From assembly GCA_021800315.1 (NCBI GenBank), contig JAJYZD010000131.1, positions 1 to 9,972 on the forward strand: DNA of 9,972 bases, written 5' to 3'. This stretch comes from Bacillota bacterium (GTDB lineage: Bacteria > Bacillota > Desulfotomaculia > Desulfotomaculales > JAJYZD01). The position numbers and the translations under genes were made by a program. Positions 1 to 4,921 of this stretch are shown here, piece by piece; the first letter of the stretch is position 1; each line of letters begins with the position of its first letter. Below the pieces are notes generated by a model. That model saw nothing but the letters and a program-made list of their open reading frames with translations. It ran no database searches and had not been told where the DNA came from.

Positions 1-1
1 T

Positions 2-118
<117 letters not shown>

Positions 119-128
119 ATTATTTTAG

Positions 129-157
129 AAAGACCCTGCCTTTAAGGCAGGGTCTTT
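129..157 (+). terminator. rRNA operon terminator, probably bidirectional
   Basis: A perfect 12-bp inverted repeat (AAAGACCCTGCC at 129-140, GGCAGGGTCTTT at 146-157) encloses the 5-nt loop TTTAA, 10 nt after the 5S gene. The stem ends in a T-run for + strand transcription. Read on the - strand, it is also followed by a T-containing tract, so it can end the convergent vapC transcript, whose stop codon is at 175. Confidence 0.9.
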
Positions 158-174
158 CGCATAGTGCGGATAAA

Positions 175-561
175 TTACCAAATAACTGTTACCGAGTATT
201 GGCAGATCTGCGGGTCGGCGGTCATGATAGAGAGATCTTCGCAAAGAGCTTGGGCTACCAGGAGCCGGTCAAAAGGATCCCGGTGGTACGCCGGCAGGGT
301 GTTAACGTGCAGGGCGTGGTTCATCTGTACCGGTAGGGCGCTGATGGCATTGACATCGAGTTGTTCGGCAACCATGGTTCCCACATCGGCAGGCAGCTTC
401 AGTTTGCCCAAGCCGGCCTTGATGGCGATTTCCCAGCCACTGGCGGCGCTGAGGAACAAATCATTGGACCCGTCGCCGATAAGGTCCCTGGCTTTGGGAG
501 AGAGGCGGCGGTCGTCGGTGATCCACCACAAAAAAACATGGGTGTCCAAAAGCACTCTCAT
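175..561 (-). CDS. vapC: VapC-family PIN-domain toxin ribonuclease
   Basis: The product is 128 aa, one whole PIN domain, the usual length for a VapC toxin. Toxins of this family are Mg2+-dependent ribonucleases that cleave tRNA, rRNA or mRNA when the antitoxin is lost. The acidic metal-binding set is visible: D6 in LLDTH, E44 in GWEIAIK, D95/D98 in HRDPFDRLL and D116 in TAD. The HRDPFDRLLVAQA stretch is a hallmark of this subgroup. Its ATG overlaps the antitoxin stop by 4 nt (ATGA at 558-561), giving translational coupling. The gene ends against the rRNA terminator. No substitution of an active-site residue is seen, so the toxin is probably active. The RNA target cannot be read from the sequence. 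Confidence 0.93.
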   Translation of the reverse strand: MRVLLDTHVFLWWITDDRRLSPKARDLIGDGSNDLFLSAASGWEIAIKAGLGKLKLPADVGTMVAEQLDVNAISALPVQMNHALHVNTLPAYHRDPFDRLLVAQALCEDLSIMTADPQICQYSVTVIW

Positions 562-794
562 GACTCGAACGCGGCCAAAACAGTTTCCGGCAGGGGCGAG
601 TCGAAATCATCGGCAATGACGATTTTCCCTTTGGCACTTCCCGGCGTACGCCTCACATGTTCCTCGACTATGGGGACAAGACGGGCCACGGGCCGACCGG
701 CTTTGGCTATGACAATCTCCTGACCCTCCCTGGCTTTGATCAGGAGTTTCGAGAAATGGGTCTTGGCTTCATGAACGTTAACCTGCAGGACCAT
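558..794 (-). CDS. Phd/YefM-family antitoxin
   Basis: This 78-aa antitoxin is partner of the PIN toxin gene that follows and overlaps it. The N-terminal part (MVLQVNVHEAKTHFSKLL) is the Phd/YefM DNA-binding fold, followed by the GRPVARLVP strand. The C-terminal tail (FDSPLPETVLAAFE) is the typical segment that wraps around and blocks VapC. I chose the ATG at 794, not the in-frame GTG at 818: the promoter -10 box lies at 817-822, so 818 would sit upstream of the transcription start. A GGTGAGG ribosome binding site lies just before the ATG. Antitoxins of this family usually repress their own operon. Confidence 0.92.
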   Translation of the reverse strand: MVLQVNVHEAKTHFSKLLIKAREGQEIVIAKAGRPVARLVPIVEEHVRRTPGSAKGKIVIADDFDSPLPETVLAAFES

Positions 795-816
795 CAACCT
801 CACCGCCTTAAATACC

Positions 817-846
817 ACTATAGACTAAGTGATGGACTAATGTCAA
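817..846 (-). promoter_or_regulatory. Promoter of the antitoxin-toxin operon
   Basis: On the - strand a TTGACA -35 box (841-846) is followed after 18 bp by TATAGT (817-822), near sigma-A consensus. The predicted transcript would start at about 810, with a leader of roughly 15 nt before the ATG at 794. The heptamer CATTGAC occurs twice on the - strand, at 842-848 and 862-868, exactly 20 bp apart and covering the -35 box. This is a candidate antitoxin operator. Confidence 0.65.
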
Positions 847-939
847 TGGGGTCGGGAATAGGTCAATGCAGCACTGCACTCTGCTTATCGCGGGTCTTTC
901 TATTCGGGGGCGGAAAGTCCGGCCATCGTAGGGTAGCTG

Positions 940-1266
940 CGGGGGCGCCTTCGATTTTCAGTTTCCCTTTGATTGTCAGCCTGTTTGCGGCGATAAAGAT
1001 GATGTCCGGCTGGTACGTGTTCTTACGGTTCAGATGGACGTCCAAGGGGGGTAAAGCACGGAGCCAGGGGCGTTCTCCCTGACAAAGCGGTGCAATCTGT
1101 CGTTCAGGTTCGAGGAGACTTCCTGGTGGAAGGGAGTTGGAGCAGGAGCCACCACGAGTTCACCTCTTATCAGTTGGTAGCGTGAACCCTCCGGCAGCTT
1201 GGCGTAGTCATCGTAGGTGTACTTCCCGTTGCGGTAGGGCAATGCGGTTTCCCCGGTCCCGTCCAT
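940..1266 (-). pseudogene. Broken Uma2-family (DUF820) gene copy
   Basis: This is a decayed second copy of the Uma2-family gene directly upstream on the same strand (1339-1920). The start ATG at 1266 has a good AAAGGAG ribosome binding site, and the first 60 or so residues match the intact copy. A one-base deletion in a C/T run near 1050 then shifts the frame: VLYPPWTS replaces the expected VRNAPLDV. The matching sequence continues in another frame (LDVHLNRKNTYQPDIIFIAANRL) to KIEGAP, at about 945. There it stops short of the PDLVVEILSPS segment, which holds the presumed nuclease residues in the intact copy. Everything C-terminal of that is missing. The product is very unlikely to be functional. 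Confidence is high that it is a remnant; the exact downstream limit is less clear. Confidence 0.88.
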
Positions 1267-1328
1267 TGTCGTCGCTCCTTTTGCTACGCGCCGTCTTTTC
1301 TGATCCGGGTACGTCTACAGGCGGGCTT

Positions 1329-1348
1329 TGGTGAATTCTTATTCACCA
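1329..1348. repeat. Inverted repeat over the Uma2-family stop codon
   Basis: A perfect 8-bp inverted repeat (TGGTGAAT at 1329-1336, ATTCACCA at 1341-1348) with a 4-nt loop spans the - strand TAA at 1339-1341. No T-run follows it on the - strand, so it is a poor intrinsic terminator. It may be a processing or stability hairpin between the two tandem copies, or chance. Confidence 0.4.
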
Positions 1349-1920
1349 GGATCAAAGAAAAGTTCGTCCATCTCCACGGTGAATCCGGGCAGGAGCATGG
1401 AGGCAACCGTTCCCTGTCCGGCGACCCGTTGATCGGAAACAAACCTGCCGTTCGTGGCCACGAAAACCTCCACGGTCCTGGTTTCAGGATCCACCACCCA
1501 GTATTCTCTGACGCCGTATTGCTCGTAGTTCCTGAACTTGGTGCCTAGATCGTCCTGGGCTGTGGAAGGAGACAGAATCTCCACCACCAGGTCGGGAGCG
1601 CCTTCGATTTTCCGCTTCCCCTTGATCCCCAGCCTGTTTCTGGCAATAAAGATGACGTCCGGCTGGTAGGTCTCCTTCTTGTTCAAATAAACATCCAAAG
1701 GGGCGTTCCGCACGATGCCCAGGCGGTTCTTCAGGACGAAGCCGCCGAGCAGGTGGCTCAGGGTCCACGAGATGTCCTGGTGGAAGGGAGTCGGAGCAGG
1801 AGCCACCACGAGTTCACCTCCTATCAGTTGGTAGCGTGAACCCTCCGGCAGTTTGGCGTAGTCATCGTAGGTGTACTTTCCGCTACGGTACGGCAATGCG
1901 GTTTCCCTGATCCCGACCAT
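1339..1920 (-). CDS. Uma2-family (DUF820) putative restriction-like endonuclease
   Basis: This 193-aa protein belongs to the Uma2/DUF820 family, which has a PD-(D/E)XK restriction-endonuclease-like fold and no settled function; members often occur in many copies per genome. The N-terminal MTYDDYAKLPEG-type motif (here YTYDDYAKLPEGSRYQLIGG, about residues 16-35) is typical, as are YQPDVIFI, PDLVVEILSPST (about 109-120), the K of GTKFRNYEQYGVREYW, and WVVDPETRTVEV. The D of PDVIF/PDLVVE, the E of VEILSPS and the later K make a credible metal-site set. Length is normal. A strong - strand promoter lies at 1965-1992. A GGAGG ribosome binding site lies about 10 nt before the ATG. A frameshifted tandem copy follows 72 bp downstream. 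Confidence 0.9.
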   Translation of the reverse strand: MVGIRETALPYRSGKYTYDDYAKLPEGSRYQLIGGELVVAPAPTPFHQDISWTLSHLLGGFVLKNRLGIVRNAPLDVYLNKKETYQPDVIFIARNRLGIKGKRKIEGAPDLVVEILSPSTAQDDLGTKFRNYEQYGVREYWVVDPETRTVEVFVATNGRFVSDQRVAGQGTVASMLLPGFTVEMDELFFDPGE

Positions 1921-1943
1921 GGTCGACCATCCTCCGTTGGTTG

Positions 1944-1972
1944 TTGCAGACCATCTTTCCTCTGATTATATC
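1944..1972 (+). promoter_or_regulatory. Weak candidate promoter for the CoA-transferase genes
   Basis: On the + strand TTGCAG (1944-1949) and TATATC (1967-1972) are separated by 17 bp. The -10 region overlaps that of the opposing Uma2 promoter, so the two transcription units may compete here. The leader to the CoA-transferase ATG at 2098 would be about 120 nt. The match to consensus is only moderate. Confidence 0.3.
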
Positions 1973-1992
1973 GACAAACCGGTTTCGGTCAA
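1965..1992 (-). promoter_or_regulatory. Promoter for the Uma2-family genes
   Basis: On the - strand TTGACC (1987-1992) is followed after 16 bp by a perfect TATAAT (1965-1970). The predicted start is at about 1957, leaving a leader of roughly 37 nt before the ATG at 1920. It could drive both the intact gene and the pseudogene, as no second good promoter is seen between them. Confidence 0.65.
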
Positions 1993-2097
1993 GGCCAAAC
2001 TGATGTTCGACGGGATTGCCGGAAGGGAAAGCAGTCTGCGGGGGAGAAGTATTCCTCATCTTTGATACAAGCCATTTCCCGAAAGGAGCCGGGTAAA

Positions 2098-2904
2098 ATG
2101 CCGGGCAAGGTTGTTTCTCTCACGGAAGCGATAAAAGCGATTCCCGACGGAGCCACAGTAGCACTGGGTGGGAACACCATCCACCGGTCGCCCTGCGCCG
2201 CCATTCACGAGGTGATCCGGCAGGGCAAAAAGGGACTTACCCTGGTGAAGACGGCCGGGGCTTACGACGTGGATGTGCTGTGCGGTAACGGGGCGGCGGA
2301 CGCCGTGCTGGCCGCCTACGTAGGCTTCGAGAACTTCGGGTTGGCCCCCCGCTTCCGCAAGGCGGTGGAAAGCGGCCGGGTCAAGCTCTATGAACACACC
2401 TGACCGACCGTCCACGCGGGGCTGCGGGCCGCGGTCCAGGGTGTTCCCTTCATGCCGGTCAAGGGACTGGCCAATTCGGGTCTGGTGGAAGCCCGGGGTT
2501 GGCGCAAAGTGGCCGATCCTTACGGGAGCGGCGAAGTGGTGGTCATTCCGGCGATAGCGCCGGATTGGGCCGTAGTGCACGTGCACGAATGCGATGCGGC
2601 CGGCAACGCCTTCGTGGACGGTTCCCGCTACGACGACATACTGCTGGCGCGGGCCAGCCGCCAAGTGCTGGTAACCTGTGAGAGGATCGTGCCGTCGCCA
2701 AGGTTTGTGGAGAACCCGGGGCGGACCGCTATTCCGGGATTCACCGTGGACCTGGTGGCGGAAGTCGCCGGAGGTGCCCGTCCCACCAGTTGCGGCGGGC
2801 TGTATCCCTACGACCGCGACTTTCTCACCGGCTATCTGCAGGCGGCCGGCGATGATGACCGCTACCGGGAGTTTTTGGCCCAGCGCGTTTTCGGGTGGGA
2901 TTAA
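2098..2904 (+). CDS. Class I CoA-transferase-fold subunit A, interrupted by in-frame TGA
   Basis: This is the alpha subunit of a two-subunit CoA-transferase-fold enzyme of the glutaconate CoA-transferase/IpdA type. The ATG at 2098 has a GAAAGGAG site 9 nt upstream and is preferred over the TTG at 2062. The N-terminal VALGGNTIHRSPCAAIHEVI is the glycine-rich CoA-binding region. At 2401-2403 the frame meets TGA (codon 102), three codons after E99 in VKLYEHT. Reading then continues in the same frame for 167 codons of clearly homologous protein (VPFMPVKGL, then VVHVHECDAAGNAFVDG) to TAA at 2902. With the TGA read through, the protein is 268 residues, normal for the family. The ATG at 2452 has only a poor binding site. 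The options are a recent nonsense mutation, a sequence error, stop readthrough, or UGA decoded as selenocysteine. Function is therefore uncertain. The subunit B gene starts 18 bp downstream. Confidence 0.85.
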
Positions 2905-2922
2905 GGGAAGGGGAGTGGTACC

Positions 2923-3639
2923 TTGAGTCTGCAGATAGCGGATCAGATGGCGGTGAGCCTGGCCCGTCTCCTGCAAAACGGGGAGACCGTGTTCCACGGG
3001 GTGGCGTCCCCGCTCCCCATGGTGGCGGTTCTCCTGGCTAAGAAGCTGCACGCGCCGGACCTGGTCTACCTGAACATCACCGGTAGCGTCGACCCGCAGC
3101 CGGAGCGGCTGCCCGAGTCCACCGTGGATCCGGTGCTCCTCAACGGCACGGCCGGTTTCTTCGAACTGCAGGACGTTTTCGACCTGGCGGCCAGGGGCCG
3201 GTTGGACACCGCTTTTTTGAGCGGCATCCAGATCGATCGCCGGGGTTGTATCAACATGAGCGCGGTCGGGCCGTACGAAAAGCCGAAGGTCCGGTTGCCG
3301 GGCGGAGCCGGCAGCGCCTTCCTCATGGAGACCGCCCGCCGGGTAATCCTTTGGCGGACCAAGCACGACCCACGCACCTTTGTCGAGCAAGTGTCCTTCG
3401 TCACGGCCTGCGGCCGGGTAGACCGGGTGGTGACCCCCTTGGCGGTCTTCCGCCTGGGGGTGGAAGGTCTGGGCGTGGAAAGCATCCACCCGTACGCGGA
3501 TCCGGCGACGGTACGCCGGGAAACCGGCTTTGCCGTGGAGGTGGACGAGAGTACGCCGGTAACGCCGGCGCCGACGGAGGGGGAACTGGCCGCTCTGGCG
3601 GCGGTCGATCCGGAAAAGGTGAGGCTGTTCGAGTTCTAA
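2923..3639 (+). CDS. Class I CoA-transferase-fold subunit B (IpdB/GctB-like)
   Basis: This 238-aa beta subunit pairs with the interrupted subunit A gene just upstream. The start is TTG at 2923, with AAGGGGAG about 8 nt before it. Family features are FHGVASPLPMVAVLLAKKLHAPDLVY (residues 24-49), PERLPES, a mid-protein TAFLSGIQIDRRGCINMSAVG segment and the C-terminal VTPLAVFRLGVEGL. Class I CoA-transferases carry a catalytic glutamate at about position 54 of this subunit, in a Y-E-x-G setting. Here the matching stretch reads YLNITGS, placing I52 at that position by my hand alignment. Loss of this glutamate is the mark of IpdAB-type proteins, which act as CoA-thioester ring-opening hydrolases, not transferases. 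I therefore call the fold with confidence and leave the reaction open. Confidence 0.88.
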   Translation: MSLQIADQMAVSLARLLQNGETVFHGVASPLPMVAVLLAKKLHAPDLVYLNITGSVDPQPERLPESTVDPVLLNGTAGFFELQDVFDLAARGRLDTAFLSGIQIDRRGCINMSAVGPYEKPKVRLPGGAGSAFLMETARRVILWRTKHDPRTFVEQVSFVTACGRVDRVVTPLAVFRLGVEGLGVESIHPYADPATVRRETGFAVEVDESTPVTPAPTEGELAALAAVDPEKVRLFEF

Positions 3640-3697
3640 TCAGACCGCCCCCTGGTTTCGAGAGACAGTGGGCAGAGTCCCGCGGTCCGGATTAACA

Positions 3698-3713
3698 ATT
3701 GATGATCATCAAT
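3698..3713. promoter_or_regulatory. Perfect 16-bp palindrome, candidate operator
   Basis: ATTGATGATCATCAAT reads the same on both strands, with no spacer, in an AT-rich island within GC-rich surroundings. It is 58 bp after the CoA-transferase subunit B stop. A palindrome of this size and symmetry looks like the site of a dimeric regulator, but no promoter is evident immediately next to it and no cognate regulator is assigned. Confidence 0.4.
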
Positions 3714-3830
3714 CAGACGGCCAGGCCTTATCTGAAGCGATATGCGGATCGGGCTTTTACGGAGGGGGAAAAGGGAATCCCTGCGGGAGATCGCCAGGAT
3801 ACTTTCCGATCGACGTTTCACCAATGGGGG

Positions 3831-3858
3831 CCCGGGATAGACTGAAGCCTATCCCGGG
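3831..3858. repeat. 10-bp inverted repeat (hairpin)
   Basis: CCCGGGATAG (3831-3840) and CTATCCCGGG (3849-3858) are exact reverse complements around an 8-nt loop. No T-run follows on either side, so it is at best a weak intrinsic terminator or an mRNA 3'-end hairpin for the CoA-transferase genes. Confidence 0.6.
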
Positions 3859-3890
3859 ATGTGGACCACCAGGCGCGGGATGCCTTCTAC

Positions 3891-3922
3891 GGATCCCCGG
3901 GAGAGCTTTTTCCCGGGGATCC
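3891..3922 (+). terminator. 11-bp inverted repeat, possible terminator
   Basis: GGATCCCCGGG (3891-3901) and CCCGGGGATCC (3912-3922) are perfect reverse complements around the 10-nt loop AGAGCTTTTT. The T-run is in the loop, with only a short TTT just after the stem (3925-3927). It stands between the CoA-transferase genes and the hspR promoter, where a terminator would be expected, and it shares its CCCGGG core with the repeat at 3831. Confidence 0.4.
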
Positions 3923-3983
3923 CGTTTGTCCGGACTGTCGGTGGGAACCGGGGTATTACGGGAAGATTTGTTCTCTAAAATCC

Positions 3984-4012
3984 TGTCAGATATCTTGACA
4001 ATACCATTGTCA
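3984..4012. promoter_or_regulatory. HAIR-like operator with three phased half-sites
   Basis: Three half-sites alternate in direction at a 12-bp step: TGTCA (3984-3988), TGACA (3996-4000) and TGTCA (4008-4012). The right-hand pair forms CTTGACA-N7-TGTCAGG (3994-4014), the same 7-N7-7 layout as the known HspR operator HAIR (CTTGAGT-N7-ACTCAAG), and within it TGACAAT-acc-ATTGTCA is a perfect inverted repeat. The array covers the -35 box of the hspR promoter, so binding would block RNA polymerase. Autoregulation by HspR is inferred from this and from the adjacent gene. Confidence 0.6.
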
Positions 4013-4023
4013 GGTTTTATAAT
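3995..4023 (+). promoter_or_regulatory. Consensus sigma-A promoter of hspR-hsp20
   Basis: A perfect TTGACA (3995-4000), an ideal 17-bp spacer and a perfect TATAAT (4018-4023) give a full-consensus promoter. Transcription should begin at about 4030. This excludes the ATG at 4022 as the hspR start because it lies inside the -10 box. A promoter this strong, overlaid by an operator, fits a unit held off by a repressor and opened under heat stress. Confidence 0.88.
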
Positions 4024-4069
4024 GGAGCCAATAACGGGTCCTGAGACGGAGGTGGGGGTTATCGTACGG

Positions 4070-4336
4070 TTGCCGGACGACAAGGCCCTTTTCGCCATCA
4101 GTGTGGCGGCCGAGCTGTGCCGGTGCCATCCCCGGACGCTCAGGCTGTACGAGGAATACGGGTTCCTCAGCCCGGTGCGTACGGCGGGCAATACGAGGCT
4201 GTACTCGGCCCTGGATATCGCTACCGTCGAGAGGATCCGTTACTACACCCAGGTCAAGGGGGTCAACCTGGCCGGCGTGAGGATCATCCTGGAAATGGAA
4301 CGCCGGTGGTTGGGCGAAGAAGCAGACAGAGAATGA
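4070..4336 (+). CDS. hspR: HspR-like MerR-family heat-shock repressor
   Basis: This small MerR-type regulator resembles HspR, which represses chaperone genes by binding HAIR operators, with DnaK as co-repressor in the species studied. The winged-helix motif is clear: FAISVAAELCRCHPRTLRLYEEYGFLSP, then RTAGNTRLYSALDIATVERI and VNLAGVRIILEMERR, all typical of HspR. The start is uncertain. The promoter rules out starts before 4030. TTG at 4070 gives LPDDKALFAIS, read as Met-Pro-Asp-Asp, and 88 aa; GTG at 4052 would add 6 residues, and the GGAGG at 4048-4052 suits neither well. At about 90 aa it is shorter than most HspR (about 120-150), lacking much of the C-terminal region. It precedes hsp20 by 80 bp, which supports the role. 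Confidence 0.82.
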   Translation: MPDDKALFAISVAAELCRCHPRTLRLYEEYGFLSPVRTAGNTRLYSALDIATVERIRYYTQVKGVNLAGVRIILEMERRWLGEEADRE

Positions 4337-4416
4337 GCCCCTGGAGTATGCGTTTTGCCGCCGGGGAACAATGGAAGAAAATACCTGAATGTAATTATGG
4401 AACGGAGGTAATGAAT

Positions 4417-4863
4417 ATGGCTATCGTACGCTGGGATCCCTTCCGTGATATGCAGTCCCTGCAGAGGTCGATCAACCGGGCGTTCGACGACACCTTTTTC
4501 AGAGGCGAGGAAACCCTGCCGGCGGCGGCGGCATCCTGGATGTTCCCGGTGGATATCAGGGAAAACCCGGACAAGGTGATTGTGCGGGCCGAAATTCCGG
4601 GGGTGGAGGGCCCAGACATCAAGGTCAACCTGCACAACGGTCAGCTGACCATCCAGGGAGAGCGCAGGCAGGAGAAAGAGGAGAAGGGCGACCAGTTCAT
4701 CCGCGTGGAGCGGTCCTACGGGTCCTTCTACCGGGCCTTCAACTTGGGTGTGCCGGTGCAGGCCGATCAGATAAAGGCCAGCTACAAGGACGGGGTTTTG
4801 GAGGTAGTGCTGCCCAAGGAGGAAAAGGCCAAACCCAGGGAGATCCAAATCGAAGTGTTGTAA
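4417..4863 (+). CDS. Hsp20/alpha-crystallin family small heat-shock protein
   Basis: This ATP-independent chaperone binds unfolding proteins in the cytoplasm and hands them to DnaK/ClpB. The product is 148 aa, the normal size. The N-terminus MAIVRWDPFRDMQSLQRSIN is typical of bacterial Hsp20. The alpha-crystallin domain spans about residues 43-135, with VDIRENPDKVIVRAEIPGV, the GQLTIQGERR strand, GSFYRAFNLGVPV and the signature YKDGVLEVVLPK. The C-terminal REIQIEV supplies the I-x-V type motif used in oligomer assembly. I chose ATG 4417 over ATG 4411 because GGAGG at 4404-4408 is 8 nt from the former and only 2 nt from the latter. It lies in the hspR operon, and I see no good separate promoter in the 80-bp gap. 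Confidence 0.95.
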   Translation: MAIVRWDPFRDMQSLQRSINRAFDDTFFRGEETLPAAAASWMFPVDIRENPDKVIVRAEIPGVEGPDIKVNLHNGQLTIQGERRQEKEEKGDQFIRVERSYGSFYRAFNLGVPVQADQIKASYKDGVLEVVLPKEEKAKPREIQIEVL

Positions 4864-4895
4864 CCGGGATCTTTTCCCCGGCGGATGACAGTGGC

Positions 4896-4921
4896 GGCGA
4901 GGGCAGGTCCCTCGCCTCTTT
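4896..4921 (+). terminator. Terminator after hsp20
   Basis: GGCGAGGG (4896-4903) and CCCTCGCC (4909-4916) form a perfect 8-bp GC-rich stem with a 5-nt loop, followed by TCTTT. It lies 33 nt after the hsp20 stop and plausibly ends the hspR-hsp20 transcript. The T-run is short. Confidence 0.65.

Larger units (their letters stand above)
3640..3994. other. Intergenic region with palindrome and hairpins
   Basis: No gene is convincing here. The + frame that runs from 3668 into hspR is open only by chance, because the hspR promoter lies inside it. A 47-codon frame from ATG 3702 to TGA 3845 (beginning MIINQTARPYLKRYADRAF) looks somewhat protein-like but lacks a ribosome binding site and I do not recognise it. 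The region holds a 16-bp perfect palindrome and two long inverted repeats, listed separately. It may carry the end of the CoA-transferase transcript. Confidence 0.6.

Noticed and set aside
2056..3489. A 477-codon frame on the - strand across the CoA-transferase genes
   Set aside because: It is antisense to clearly homologous proteins, is rich in Arg/Gly/His as expected of a GC-rich shadow frame, and shows no recognisable domain.
4022..4024. ATG as the hspR start
   Set aside because: It lies inside the TATAAT box and so upstream of the predicted transcript start.
3668..4336. A 222-codon + frame that would give the HspR-like protein a 130-residue N-terminal extension
   Set aside because: A perfect promoter (3995-4023) and operator lie within it, the extension has no family likeness, and the MerR domain begins only at about 4070.
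4337..4416. A separate promoter for hsp20
   Set aside because: No pair of -35 and -10 boxes with reasonable spacing was found in the 80-bp gap; co-transcription with hspR is simpler.
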